Shown here in pieces: positions 1 through 9,676 of a stretch of DNA of 64,000 bases. The position numbers and the translations under genes are program-made. Numbering within the stretch: the stretch's first letter is position 1; each line of letters starts with the position of its first letter. The notes beneath the pieces are model-generated. The model did not search any database, was not told the DNA's origin, and saw only the letters and a program-made list of their open reading frames with translations. This stretch comes from VGJJ01 sp964480705 (GTDB taxonomy: Archaea > Iainarchaeota > Iainarchaeia > Iainarchaeales > VGJJ01): the NCBI GenBank assembly GCA_964480705.1, contig CAYZPC010000001.1, forward strand, positions 62,001-126,000. Reading direction: 5' to 3'.

Positions 1-2
1 CG

Positions 3-1358
3 CAGATGCACGCGTACACACCTTCTTCCACTGCCATTTTCTCATCTGTTTCAACGCAGGAATTATTTCTCCAGCCCGATTCGGAGTTGCCCGTGGATAT
101 TTTCGTCAACACCCCGTATGGGAAACCCGTGAATGTTTCTTTTTCCACTGATTACCCTTCGCACGTATTGCGTGTCGATGGAGAATTGCATTCCATTTCC
201 ACGTCTTTTCCGTTGCAACGCGAGATGCGCGTGTATGCGAATTGGAACGCTCCGCAGGGAGATTATTTAGTTACCTTGCGCGTGCACGTGCAAGATGGTG
301 GACAATCTTTCACTGAAACCCACCCCATTCGTGTTCACGTTGGAGAAAAGGGTTTGCTCACGTACTACACCACATCCAACACTACCCTTCCCGCGCGTGT
401 TTCCGCGCCCATTTTTTCCACGAATGCCATTAATCTCTCCCGCACCGAGCGCACCACCGTTTCGGTTTCATTTCTCAATACGGGTTCCTCGACTGATTAT
501 TTGGTTCGTCTCGCCGAACCCTCGTTGAATTTGCTTGTTCACGTGGTGAATGAAACCCATCGCCTCGTGGAAGACGGTTCGCGTGTCACATCTTGGTTGG
601 ATATTACGGCGCGCACGAATACTCCCTTTGGTGAAACTCCCTTGTATGTGGAAGCATACAATATGGTTTCCGGAGAAAAAACTCTTTTGGGCGTTGTCCG
701 TGTGAATGTGTATGAGACATTCAACCTTGACGCGCGATTGCCTTTTCACTCATTTGTCGTTGAAGAGAATGATTTGATTGAAACCACTCTCTCGCTTGAA
801 AATACGGAATACTCGGATGTGGATGTCATCATCGAGTCGAGTTCCTCACTCGCTCAGCCTGCCAATTCAACCATTCGTGTTCCGGCAAAAACTTCTATTA
901 CCGTTCCTCTGTCCATTCACGCTTCCCCCTCACTGGGTGTGCGCGGCGACACATTGTATGTGATGAACCCCAATCTCACCGAGCAGGTTTCTTTTACGGT
1001 TGAAACGGTTCCCCGCGGCACGTTGAAACCCATTGTTTCGGATGAGAATGCGAGAGGAAATGGTTCTCCTTTCACTCCAATTTCTGGCTTTGTTTCAGGA
1101 GTTTTTTCATCCGTGTGGGGATTGGTAATTATTGCGCTCGCCGGGTTGATTATTTTCTCTCAAAAATTTAGAGAGGGTGTCGTGGCTCGTTTGCCCAAGC
1201 CGGTTCCTCCTGCTAAAGCGCCTCCGGTTCCTAAACCGTCTTCACTTCCCGCACCATCTGCTCCTGCGCCCGTCCCATCCGCGCCTGCTCCAGGAATTGT
1301 TTCAAATGTTCCTGTTCCCACTTCCAAAACGGATGCGACGCCGGCACAAAATAATTAA
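3..1358 (+). CDS. Membrane-anchored surface protein, 5' end missing
   Basis: The reading frame is open to the left edge, so the N-terminus and any signal peptide lie outside the window. About 365 visible residues are beta-rich and threonine/serine-rich, resembling repeated Ig-like or COG1361/NEW3-type extracellular domains. One hydrophobic segment follows near visible residues 368-386 (core LVIIALAGLIIF). A basic, strongly proline/alanine-rich tail of about 60 residues ends the protein and would be cytoplasmic. This layout fits a cell-envelope protein held by a C-terminal anchor. The gene converges on the next gene, with 24 bases between stops. No specific function is recognised. Confidence 0.6.
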   Translation, partial: QMHAYTPSSTAIFSSVSTQELFLQPDSELPVDIFVNTPYGKPVNVSFSTDYPSHVLRVDGELHSISTSFPLQREMRVYANWNAPQGDYLVTLRVHVQDGGQSFTETHPIRVHVGEKGLLTYYTTSNTTLPARVSAPIFSTNAINLSRTERTTVSVSFLNTGSSTDYLVRLAEPSLNLLVHVVNETHRLVEDGSRVTSWLDITARTNTPFGETPLYVEAYNMVSGEKTLLGVVRVNVYETFNLDARLPFHSFVVEENDLIETTLSLENTEYSDVDVIIESSSSLAQPANSTIRVPAKTSITVPLSIHASPSLGVRGDTLYVMNPNLTEQVSFTVETVPRGTLKPIVSDENARGNGSPFTPISGFVSGVFSSVWGLVIIALAGLIIFSQKFREGVVARLPKPVPPAKAPPVPKPSSLPAPSAPAPVPSAPAPGIVSNVPVPTSKTDATPAQNN

Positions 1359-1382
1359 TGAGAATTATTATTTCTGATTGAA

Positions 1383-3314
1383 TTATTTTCGATAACTAGT
1401 CGCAATGCCCTCATCTAAGCATGAGAGGCACGACACTAAGTTGCTGCACACAGTGGTACAGTCTTTTTCGAGTTTGAAGTTTGGAATGGCCATTTGGTAA
1501 ATGTGGCTTGCATTAATGTTGCTTGTTTTATCGGTGGTTAATTTTTCTGTGCTCAAAGAAAAATTGAATTTGTATTCTTTGTATCCGCGGATTTTGAGAA
1601 CGGCTTGATACTCTCCTGGGTAAATAGGATTGTATTCCTGCAATTCCGTTGGTTTTCCATTCGGGTCGCGTTTACTTACGGCTGCAGCTGTTGTCAAATA
1701 TTTTCCAGGGTTGGCTTGGTTGAACAACAATCCCTCATATGCTTTGTCGCGTGTCGTCGCTGGTTCATTTGCTTCAGGCTGTTGGAGTGGTTCGGCCAAC
1801 CAGGATGTTCGGTCATTCACATGAATGAGTTCAAGTGTCATCATGTCATGAATGGCATCATTCGAGAGGCGATCATCCGTGTTGGGGTCGTTGTCCGGGT
1901 CGTTTAATTCAGGATTATTTTTGCGTAATACGTTGAGCGTGTCATTCGTGAGTTTAAATCGGAAAATGTCTTTGGAAGGGTCTTCGCTTGCTTTGATGCG
2001 CACGGTTTGAATAGTGTCTTCGGTTCCCGGCACGTTGGTTTGTTTGATGCGGTACAACACCGTGATTTTTCCGCGCTGGGATGAGAGGAACGTGGCTTTG
2101 TAATCAAGCACGCTGGCTAATGGAGTAATGTCTCCGAAATCGGCTAAAATTTCTTTGCTGTGAGTGACTGTTTTCCAATAGGGAACAAATGTTCCATTTT
2201 CCGCGGCACATAATCGCATTCCAAGAGTGAGTTTTCCCATTCCGGGTAAATTTACAATTTTATTGGACGCGTATTCTTTCGTAGTGTTGGGGTGCGCGGT
2301 GTTGTATGCATCTACTGCTCCCGTAATCGTACTAACCGGTTGTCCAATGTCGGTTCCAAACAATCCGACCGTTTGAATGGTTGTATAAATATCAATTCCT
2401 TGTCCTATTAAATTGCGAAAAATATCCCATCCAATACTTTGTACGGTGTCAATGCGCGACGCGACACTTGCGGCAATGGTTTCATTATTGTTGAAGTGCC
2501 AAATTTGCAGCAAATAAACAGCGTTTCCTTTTGAATCTTGGAAAATAATATTTCTCGGGCTTAGTGCATATTCGGATGTCGTTGTAGTGGAGATTTTCTC
2601 ATCCAAGTCTGCTCCCCCTTCGCGAAATTCAGGAGAGGAATCTCCTAATGTAATGAATTGGGGCGCGTCATTTCCAATTTCACAATATTCATTCAACACC
2701 GGCGTTGCTTCCGCCACTTGCTGAGCAGTGGGTGTTGCGGTTGGAGCGGTGGGTGTGGTCGTTCCGGGCGTGGATGGATTTACTGCTTGTAACACGGGCA
2801 AGCTTGCTTCGAGTTTAGGCAAAAAATCCGTTGCCATGTAGGCTCCTTCCGTGTCATCGAGCTGGCAATCGCTGTTTGATAATAATCCTGAGAAGCTCAT
2901 GTTGCTTGATTCTAATTCCGATTCATAATCTAATGCATACTGCGCCGAGAACGCGTCCCACACGCTGGTTTCACAATCAATCGCAGAATAGGTGTCTCCA
3001 ATTTTAACGTAAACAATTCCTTCCGTGTTATCCGTTTCTTCTTCCACAAAGAGATACGTGTTGTTAATGGTTGGATCTGCTCCTTCGGTGAAAATGAATG
3101 CTTGTTGTCCGGCTAAATCGCGCATTTTTCTCAATAGGGGAACAACATTGTCTCCTGATGAGAGCGCGGGAATATTTTTTCCCCCAATGCTTTCTTGTCG
3201 AATAACCGTGTATCCTCCGCTGCCCTGTGCTTCGGAGTCGGTGGCATAAAAGAGGAATAACCCCCCTACTACGAGTGTTAGAATGATTCCGGCGGCGAGA
3301 TAATGGGGTTGCAT
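1383..3314 (-). CDS. Hypothetical secreted, N-terminally anchored protein
   Basis: 643 residues. An N-terminal hydrophobic helix (residues about 5-24, LAAGIILTLVVGGLFLFY) acts as signal anchor, so the rest is probably outside the cell. A threonine/proline/alanine-rich linker near residues 183-205 separates two globular parts. Four cysteines cluster near the C-terminus (CTTVC then CLSC), suggesting disulfides or a metal site. A TATA-like box, TTTAAATA at 3336-3343, sits about 25 bases before the start codon, so the mRNA is probably leaderless. I do not recognise the family. Confidence 0.6.
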   Translation of the reverse strand: MQPHYLAAGIILTLVVGGLFLFYATDSEAQGSGGYTVIRQESIGGKNIPALSSGDNVVPLLRKMRDLAGQQAFIFTEGADPTINNTYLFVEEETDNTEGIVYVKIGDTYSAIDCETSVWDAFSAQYALDYESELESSNMSFSGLLSNSDCQLDDTEGAYMATDFLPKLEASLPVLQAVNPSTPGTTTPTAPTATPTAQQVAEATPVLNEYCEIGNDAPQFITLGDSSPEFREGGADLDEKISTTTTSEYALSPRNIIFQDSKGNAVYLLQIWHFNNNETIAASVASRIDTVQSIGWDIFRNLIGQGIDIYTTIQTVGLFGTDIGQPVSTITGAVDAYNTAHPNTTKEYASNKIVNLPGMGKLTLGMRLCAAENGTFVPYWKTVTHSKEILADFGDITPLASVLDYKATFLSSQRGKITVLYRIKQTNVPGTEDTIQTVRIKASEDPSKDIFRFKLTNDTLNVLRKNNPELNDPDNDPNTDDRLSNDAIHDMMTLELIHVNDRTSWLAEPLQQPEANEPATTRDKAYEGLLFNQANPGKYLTTAAAVSKRDPNGKPTELQEYNPIYPGEYQAVLKIRGYKEYKFNFSLSTEKLTTDKTSNINASHIYQMAIPNFKLEKDCTTVCSNLVSCLSCLDEGIATSYRK

Positions 3315-3382
3315 GCACGTTTACGGTTTTGGGCCTTTAAATAGGTTTTCACGTTCCCATTCCATTTGGCAAATCCCTTGAG

Positions 3383-5311
3383 TTAAATCCGCTTATTTTC
3401 CTTTTCTTTCCAAAATCCCTTTATTTTTTCAGCGGGGCTCGTGGAGAGTTCATACTCGTGGGCGGGAGGAAAACAGTCCTTGTAGTTGGTTTGCGTGTAG
3501 CGCTTGTCCAGAAACACCACCACTCCCTCGTCTGTGGGGGTGCGAATAACCCTTCCAGCGGCTTGCAATGCTTTATTCATCGCGGGATAAATGTATCCGT
3601 ATTGCCATCCTTTCTGGAAGCGTTTTTCATAATAATTAACCAGTGCTTGCGTTTCCAAATTCATTTCCGCGAGGGGAATCCCCACGACAATTACTCCTAA
3701 CAATTCGTTTCCAGGAAAATCCAATCCTTCTCCAAAACTCCCGCTCGTGCACGCCAGCAACACGGCTCCAAATCCGCGCGAGTGTTGTTTGAACTCATTC
3801 AACAATTTTTCGGTTTCGTGCATTTTCATTCCTTCGCGCTGAAATAATAATTGTCGCGGCGTGTAGTCCTGCATTTTTCTCCCAATGTTATCCAATAATT
3901 GAAACGATGGAAAAAATACTACGGTGTTTCCCGGAATTTGGTTGACCATTTTTCCGGTCTCGGATGCAAATGTGGTGAATGTTTCCTCGCTGCGTTCCGT
4001 AAATTTAGTCGATGCAAGGGGAGCAATCATTTGCAACCTATTTTGTTTGGGAAACGGAGAGGGGTAATACCCGTGTTCTGTTTTTTCTTTATTTACTCCA
4101 ATAATATCCGCAAACATTTTCGTGGGATGCAGGGTGCCTGACATGAGTAAGCATCCGTGCATTTTCTCCAACACTTTTTTGGTAAGCGGAGCCGGGTCGA
4201 GTGCTTTTACACCAACCGAATAATCATCTGCGTATCCCCATTTTTTGACTACTCGTGCGAGTCCTTCGCTTTCATTCGCCCATTTTTCTAAAAATTCTCC
4301 CACTTGAATAAGGAAAGAGGAATCTTTTCCGCTTTTTTCTAAATAATCCACTCCGCGCATTTCGCATTGCAGCGCAAATTCTTCCACATCCAGTTTTTCG
4401 GCTAAAAAAGTGCTCCATTTTTTTTCATCTAATAATTCTTCATTTCCACTCATTTTTTTTCCGTGCGCGCGCAAATGATGCTCCATGCGCGAGAGAATTT
4501 TTTCCATTTCTTCATCTTTCAAATAGTGTGCTTCCTCTGCCGCTCGTGTGAGTTGTTTCGTGTTGAGCGTCGTTGAAAGTAATCCGCGCACACGCTCGGG
4601 AAGGTTGTGCGCTTCATCCACAATCAATAGACAATTTTCAGGTTTCTTTCCTAATTTTGGCAGCACGAGTTCACTGACACTCGGAGAAAAAATGTGATAG
4701 TAATCCGCAATAATCACATTTGCTTTTTTGGCTAATTCCATGCTGGTTTCAAATGGACACATGGCCCAGGGCTGCATGCCCATTTGAAATGTGCTTGATT
4801 CATCTTTGATTTCTGCAGAGGAATGAACACCTTTCATTCTCGTGGAAAACTCTTGCCGGGCAATTTTGGCTTTTTCGCGTTGCAGCGTATCATATCCTTT
4901 CGCGTGTCCGTATGGAACGCACGTTTGGCTTTCTCTCTTCTTTCGGCACATCTCATAAAATCCTCTCCCTTCTTTCTGCTGGGTTTGCTCATCAATGCAT
5001 AAGTGTTTCTTCCCCACCAAATCCACCACGCGGAGTTTCAAATCATATTTAGCATTTATTCCACGTAACACGTCTACTGCAATAGCGTGCTGAGCGTTTT
5101 TGGGGGTGAGAAAAATAATCGTGAGAGTAGGGTCCTTTTGCAGTGCCACTCCAAGTGCGGCGCTCAAACTCGCGTCCGTTTTTCCTAATCCTGTTTCCGC
5201 ATGTGCGAGGAAAATTTTTCCATTTTCAAATGCTTCATGTGCATCTATGATGAGTTTTTCCTGTCCTTCGCGCGGAGCATCAAACCGGAATGGAATGGTT
5301 TTGGGCAGCAT
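3383..5311 (-). CDS. XPD/Rad3-family DNA helicase
   Basis: A superfamily 2 5'-3' helicase of the XPD/DinG group. In a frame opening at 5335 the Walker A motif AETGLGKT is at residues 46-53. Four cysteines at 113, 130, 139 and 183 match the iron-sulfur cluster domain of archaeal XPD, and DEAH is at 240-243. The C-terminal helicase motif includes QAAGRVIR. The start at the second methionine (5311, 642 residues) is preferred because a TTTAA box lies 24 bases upstream at 5333-5337. Expected role: unwinding DNA in nucleotide excision repair. It diverges from the KaiC-like gene to its right. Confidence 0.85.
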   Translation of the reverse strand: MLPKTIPFRFDAPREGQEKLIIDAHEAFENGKIFLAHAETGLGKTDASLSAALGVALQKDPTLTIIFLTPKNAQHAIAVDVLRGINAKYDLKLRVVDLVGKKHLCIDEQTQQKEGRGFYEMCRKKRESQTCVPYGHAKGYDTLQREKAKIARQEFSTRMKGVHSSAEIKDESSTFQMGMQPWAMCPFETSMELAKKANVIIADYYHIFSPSVSELVLPKLGKKPENCLLIVDEAHNLPERVRGLLSTTLNTKQLTRAAEEAHYLKDEEMEKILSRMEHHLRAHGKKMSGNEELLDEKKWSTFLAEKLDVEEFALQCEMRGVDYLEKSGKDSSFLIQVGEFLEKWANESEGLARVVKKWGYADDYSVGVKALDPAPLTKKVLEKMHGCLLMSGTLHPTKMFADIIGVNKEKTEHGYYPSPFPKQNRLQMIAPLASTKFTERSEETFTTFASETGKMVNQIPGNTVVFFPSFQLLDNIGRKMQDYTPRQLLFQREGMKMHETEKLLNEFKQHSRGFGAVLLACTSGSFGEGLDFPGNELLGVIVVGIPLAEMNLETQALVNYYEKRFQKGWQYGYIYPAMNKALQAAGRVIRTPTDEGVVVFLDKRYTQTNYKDCFPPAHEYELSTSPAEKIKGFWKEKENKRI

Positions 5312-5396
5312 GCTAGAGTTACGGCCGGCACGCATTTAAGCACGTTTCAACGAAAATTCCGACGCGTTTTTTAATGATGAATGGTTTGTTCAGCGT

Positions 5397-6173
5397 ATGC
5401 CCGAACTCTTAGACTTGTCTCTCCCCACCTCCAGCGGGTTGTCTGCCGAAAAATCGAAGCATGCCGTGCGGCGTGTTCCCACGGGCATACCTGGTTTTGA
5501 TGATTTGATTCAGGGTGGTTTTGAAGAGAAAACAAATACTCTTGTAGCGGGCTACGCGGGCACGGGCAAGACTACTTTTTCGATGCAGTTTTTGTATAAT
5601 GGTGCGACGCAGTGGAACGAACCTGGCGTCTATTTGAGTTTTGCTGAGAGTAAAGAAAGTATTTACAATCACTGCATGAATTTTGGGTGGGATTTTTATG
5701 CGTTGGAAAAGCAAGGTCTTGCGCGCCACTTATTTTACAAAGCCCACCAAGTCAACAAGCTCTTAGAAGAGGGCGGCGGCACCGTGCGCGATACAATTGC
5801 AGAGATTGGTGCCAAGCGCCTGGTGATTGATTCCATTACCGCGTATGGATTGTTGTTTCGTGATGATTACAAGCAGCGCGAAGCATTATTGTTGTTTTTT
5901 GATATGCTGGTGAAGTGGGGTTGCACGAGTTTGATTATTGCCGAACAACTTACTGGTATTCAGGATGCGCGCGCCGGGGAAATTGGCTTTTTGACGGATG
6001 GAATCATCTCTTTTTCGTATGCGCAAGTAGAAGATGACGTGGGCCGGCGTACGCGACAGCACCAGATGGAAGTCTTGAAGATGCGCGGCACGAACCATTA
6101 TAATGGAATTATTGAAATCCAGTTCACTAAGCAGGGATTAGTCTGCCATAAAGCCGTTCGCGACGGAGAATAG
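5397..6173 (+). CDS. KaiC-like RecA-superfamily ATPase
   Basis: 258 residues forming a single KaiC domain. It opens with the family signature RRVPTGIPGFDDLIQGG, has Walker A GYAGTGKTT at residues 52-60 and Walker B RLVIDS at 141-146, and ends with the usual KMRGTNH motif. Single-domain KaiC-like ATPases are common in archaea and are linked to signalling or motility, but most have no known role. A TTTTTTAAT box about 25 bases upstream suggests leaderless transcription. A second member of the family is encoded at 38060-38779. Confidence 0.8.
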   Translation: MPELLDLSLPTSSGLSAEKSKHAVRRVPTGIPGFDDLIQGGFEEKTNTLVAGYAGTGKTTFSMQFLYNGATQWNEPGVYLSFAESKESIYNHCMNFGWDFYALEKQGLARHLFYKAHQVNKLLEEGGGTVRDTIAEIGAKRLVIDSITAYGLLFRDDYKQREALLLFFDMLVKWGCTSLIIAEQLTGIQDARAGEIGFLTDGIISFSYAQVEDDVGRRTRQHQMEVLKMRGTNHYNGIIEIQFTKQGLVCHKAVRDGE

Positions 6174-6252
6174 GTTTTTTCGGGTTTTAATCAAATTTTT
6201 CTCAAAAATTTGGCGCACTAGCCTTAAATCATTCTCTCGTGTATGAGAGTAT

Positions 6253-7071
6253 ATGTCCCCCATCCGTGTTTCCATTGAATCCCTGGGTAAAGTCCTCTCG
6301 CCCGAACAGCTAAAGCAGGCGGGTCTTCCGGCAAAAGGGGATTTGGAGCTTTCATCTTTAGAATCGAACACGTGGCTTCTCACTCTTTCTCCCGCGCAAA
6401 CCGATTTACTGTCCTCGCAAAGCGCACCCCTTTCTCCCATGCAGCAGAAAGTGCTCCGCTTGCTCAAAACCCATCGCTTGCCTGATTTGATTGAGGGTCG
6501 TTTTGAGCGTTTTCTCGCCGATGAAGAGTTGAAAGCCTTCCGCGAACTCATTGAGCGTGGAAAAATTATTGTGATTAAATCCAATCCCAAATTTGACAAG
6601 GGAATTTACCGCGAAGCCATGTCAGAAGAACTTCGCGCGGCCGTGCAAACACATGCTTCGCGCGGCGCTTCGTTTTCTCCGTCACCTGTGGAGAAAAAAA
6701 TAGTCACTCACACGGTTGTTGAAGAGAAGCCCGTGGAGGAATACTCGCTCGTGAATGATGGTTTCATGGTTTTGCGCAGCGATGGTGCGGCAAAAGCGGC
6801 GAGTTTTGATTTGCAGGAAAGAATTCGCGCGGGTGAAGTGAAAGGAATCAAAACCTTTGATGGTTTTTACTATATTATTGAAAATTCTCTCTTGGAAAAG
6901 TTTACGCTGCCAGTCGTGAATGCGTTGAAGGCGAAAAAGCGCGAAGAGCTTGCACCCTTATCCCTCTCGCTGGCCATTCCTCCCTTGCTCACGCGCATTG
7001 TTTTAGAGTTTGCTAAAGAAGATGGTCTCGTGATTGAGAAACAGAAGAATATGTTTGCGTACGTCGGATGA
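6253..7071 (+). CDS. Hypothetical protein
   Basis: 272 residues with no recognised domain. It is predicted soluble and charged. A helical segment near residues 60-105 (MQQKVLRLLK, then ELIERGKIIVI) and the C-terminal part (ALKAKKRE to KEDGLVIEKQ) resemble winged-helix-like packing, which hints at an archaeal DNA- or RNA-associated protein but does not prove it. A TTAAAT box at 6223-6228 is about 28 bases before the ATG. The USP-like gene follows after 37 bases, probably in the same transcript. Confidence 0.55.
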   Translation: MSPIRVSIESLGKVLSPEQLKQAGLPAKGDLELSSLESNTWLLTLSPAQTDLLSSQSAPLSPMQQKVLRLLKTHRLPDLIEGRFERFLADEELKAFRELIERGKIIVIKSNPKFDKGIYREAMSEELRAAVQTHASRGASFSPSPVEKKIVTHTVVEEKPVEEYSLVNDGFMVLRSDGAAKAASFDLQERIRAGEVKGIKTFDGFYYIIENSLLEKFTLPVVNALKAKKREELAPLSLSLAIPPLLTRIVLEFAKEDGLVIEKQKNMFAYVG

Positions 7072-7108
7072 ATTGGAAAATGCCCGCTGGATTTGGAGTG
7101 GATGATTG

Positions 7109-7495
7109 ATGCGTGTCCTCGTTCCTATTCTCTCTCATTCGGATGTGGATGATGTGTTTGTGCAGCATATTTCCGAACAAGCCTCGGTGGTGTATTTGCT
7201 CCTAGTTCTTGACCCCAAATCTGCCTCTGCATCGTTTGGTTTCAAAACCAGTGAAATAATGTCCGGCCGAGAGACCATGGATAAAATGAAGCTCAAAATT
7301 AAAGAAAACAAGCGCTTGTGCACGGACATTTTAGAATGGGGAAACACCCTTGAAAAGATTGCGCAGATTGCGGAGATGAAGCAAGTGGAAAAAATCCTCG
7401 TGTATAATGGAAAAAAGAATCCGTATTTTCAGCACGTGGTGAATGACATTCAGAAGTCAACGACCATTCCCATTGTCGCATTCCCTTTATCTTAA
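7109..7495 (+). CDS. Universal-stress-protein-like small protein
   Basis: 128 residues from the ATG. The alternation of hydrophobic strands and helices fits the USP/HUP fold: an N-terminal strand MRVLVPIL, a second strand VVYLLLVLDP, and a C-terminal part ending IPIVAF, as in USP proteins. The typical ATP-binding G-2x-G-9x-G(S/T) signature is not clear, so nucleotide binding is doubtful. It lies between a hypothetical gene and the sigma-like gene. The assignment rests on fold pattern only. Confidence 0.45.
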   Translation: MRVLVPILSHSDVDDVFVQHISEQASVVYLLLVLDPKSASASFGFKTSEIMSGRETMDKMKLKIKENKRLCTDILEWGNTLEKIAQIAEMKQVEKILVYNGKKNPYFQHVVNDIQKSTTIPIVAFPLS

Positions 7496-7522
7496 ATACC
7501 TGAATTTTATTCTCTTGCATTG

Positions 7523-8542
7523 ATGACTCGCGCCAAACCTCGTTCTGCAGGTGGTTATTTGAGTAAGCGTAAACGAAATTTGCTCTTACAATCGCGCATT
7601 GCGTGGCTGCGCGAAGTGCATGAAAAACATCCGGATCTGATTCGACTGACGACTCGTGAAAAAATAGAAAAACGGTATGGCATTCCTAAAAACTATTTGG
7701 AACAATTCTTTGAAGGAAATAATTCCACTCGACAGCTGCGCACAAAAATCGAATTGGCGCAGAGGGTGCTAAATGATCCTGACCGCAAGTGGTTGGCGGA
7801 GGATTATCGCATCTGGCCATATGCTCGAATTGTTGCTCTCGCCCCCACTAACTCTGCAAAAGAAATTTATCAAACAATTCTCGCTGAACGTGCTTCATTT
7901 CCGGATGCTTCCCGGCGAAAAGTTTTCTCTATTCATGCTATCAGTAATTTGATTAAGACATTTCTTCTTCGCCCAGATGGAATGGGGGTGATTTGGGAGA
8001 AGCGTGCAAAGAAAATGAAAAATGCTCGTCCAGATAACCGTTTATCGGAAGAGGTGCGAAGAGAATTGGTTCAAGAAGCGATTCCCTTGTCCAATGCTTC
8101 AAAACGTGCTTTGGAGGTTAGTGATTTACTCTTGGACCGTTTAATCTATGAGTCGAGAAAAGTGAAAGGTTTAGAGAATTTGTCTCAAAGTGAGCGCATA
8201 ACGCGTTGGAGAAAATTTGTCAGGGTATGTATGCATCGGTGGGTGATCGATGCTTTGCGGAAAAGAGATTTTCAAAGTCGACGCACTAGCCCGCTTAAAC
8301 AAAAATTTGTTGAAGTGAGTGAGTTGCCATCCTCCAAGATTTCGGTTTCGCTTGATTCTCATTTGCCAACCGGTTTTAAGTTAACGCCAAAAGATAGGGA
8401 AGTCCTTGATTTGTTGCGGAGGGGTTTTACTAAAATTCAAATTGCTCGCGAATTAGGGCTTACTGCGCACGCGATTACGCTCAGACTATTTTCGCTGCGC
8501 AAGCGGATTAGCAAGGCTTCTCAAAAAAATTCAAAATTGTAA
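7523..8542 (+). CDS. Sigma-70-family-like protein (region 2 and region 4) with N-terminal extension
   Basis: 339 residues. The middle part (about 180-265) looks like sigma-70 region 2: RELVQEAIPLSNASKRAL, then a WRKFVRVCMHRWVIDALRKR segment matching the ECF pattern of an aromatic residue, a basic helix and DALR. After a linker, LTPKDREVLDLLRRGF and the helix-turn-helix QIARELGLTAHAITLRLFSL match region 4. The first 170 or so residues are basic and unfamiliar. Archaeal RNA polymerase uses TBP/TFB, not sigma, so the role is unknown. A TTAAATA box is about 29 bases upstream of the ATG at 7523. The 3' end overlaps trpS by 12 bases, tail to tail. Confidence 0.65.
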   Translation: MTRAKPRSAGGYLSKRKRNLLLQSRIAWLREVHEKHPDLIRLTTREKIEKRYGIPKNYLEQFFEGNNSTRQLRTKIELAQRVLNDPDRKWLAEDYRIWPYARIVALAPTNSAKEIYQTILAERASFPDASRRKVFSIHAISNLIKTFLLRPDGMGVIWEKRAKKMKNARPDNRLSEEVRRELVQEAIPLSNASKRALEVSDLLLDRLIYESRKVKGLENLSQSERITRWRKFVRVCMHRWVIDALRKRDFQSRRTSPLKQKFVEVSELPSSKISVSLDSHLPTGFKLTPKDREVLDLLRRGFTKIQIARELGLTAHAITLRLFSLRKRISKASQKNSKL

Positions 8543-9628
8543 AAAGTGCACTTCGTCCATTTTTTCGCGGTACATTTCTACATCGTCATTAAATTTTTTC
8601 ATGAATGTAGTCATTTTTTCCACCGTGATTTGTTTCAATTCTCCGGAGAGCATTTTTCCGCTTTTGTAATCATCATGAATTTTTTTCAATTCATTATCAT
8701 TCTCAACTAAATGTTGTTTCAGCAATTCATACACCATGTCTTTCTCAATTTCCGCACCCAGTTTTCGTTGTTCTTCCGCTGTTTTTCGTCCACCGGTGAC
8801 AGCGCCCTTGATTACTTTTTCAACCGCTTTCAAATCATCCGGCAGGGTAATGTTTCCTTTGGGATTTGATTTGCTCATCTTCGCATTTCCATCCATGGAT
8901 GGGAGAAATTTGTGATACATCGAAGAAATGGGCATGAAGCGCTGCGTGCTTTCCATCTTATGCAAGTAATCTCGACACAAGCGCACGTGGGGTTCCTGGT
9001 CTAATCCCACGGGAATAATTCCTGGTGTTGGGCGTCCCGCTCTTTCTTGGGGGAAAATCATATCGCCTATTTGCGTGACCGCACTCATGATGCGTCCCGG
9101 GTCGGCGTTTCCATACACTCCTTTGAACTCGTTGAGCGTAATGCGTTGCGCGGCCTCAAATGCAAGTTTGGTTACCGTGCGGTTTTCGCTTTGAAAATAA
9201 AAATGGGTTTTTTTGATGTCTAATCCCAACGCCAAATACGCTGGAATGTGAAATCGCATCGCGCGTTTTTTTCCTTCTTCAATGCTCACGCCGCGCGCCG
9301 CAGCGCTTTCCAAGTCTGCCACGAGAACAAATGTTTCTCCTCCCTGCTCTTGGAAATATTTTACATTTTCTACCACACTCTTGGTTCCAAAGTGGAGTTT
9401 TTCGGCGGAAGGCATGACTCCGGTTAGCACATAGAATGGTTTGTGATTTTTGATGCACTCGGAAATGCGTTTCATGTCGCGCCCCGCGAACACTACCTCG
9501 CGGCGCATGAGTCGGTTGGGGTTGGGGAACATTTCCACGTTAAACGGTTCTAACCCAAAGTGCTGCGCCACTTGCTTGTAGTCCGAAATCAGGTTGTCTC
9601 CCCATGGGTCGAGTTGTTCGCTGGCCAT
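8531..9628 (-). CDS. trpS: Tryptophanyl-tRNA synthetase, archaeal/eukaryotic type
   Basis: Class I aminoacyl-tRNA synthetase that charges tRNA-Trp. From the chosen start it has 365 residues. The HIGH-like motif is PSAEKLHFGT at 73-82 and the KMSKS loop is at 250-254. Length and motifs match the archaeal/eukaryotic branch. The start at 9628, 14 codons inside the longest frame, is supported by TTTAAAAT at 9651-9658, about 26 bases upstream. It converges on the sigma-like gene with a 12-base overlap. Confidence 0.93.
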   Translation of the reverse strand: MASEQLDPWGDNLISDYKQVAQHFGLEPFNVEMFPNPNRLMRREVVFAGRDMKRISECIKNHKPFYVLTGVMPSAEKLHFGTKSVVENVKYFQEQGGETFVLVADLESAAARGVSIEEGKKRAMRFHIPAYLALGLDIKKTHFYFQSENRTVTKLAFEAAQRITLNEFKGVYGNADPGRIMSAVTQIGDMIFPQERAGRPTPGIIPVGLDQEPHVRLCRDYLHKMESTQRFMPISSMYHKFLPSMDGNAKMSKSNPKGNITLPDDLKAVEKVIKGAVTGGRKTAEEQRKLGAEIEKDMVYELLKQHLVENDNELKKIHDDYKSGKMLSGELKQITVEKMTTFMKKFNDDVEMYREKMDEVHFLQF

Positions 9629-9676
9629 ACGTGTACAAGCGCACACGGCCTTTAAAATCGGGGGGTGCAACCATCC

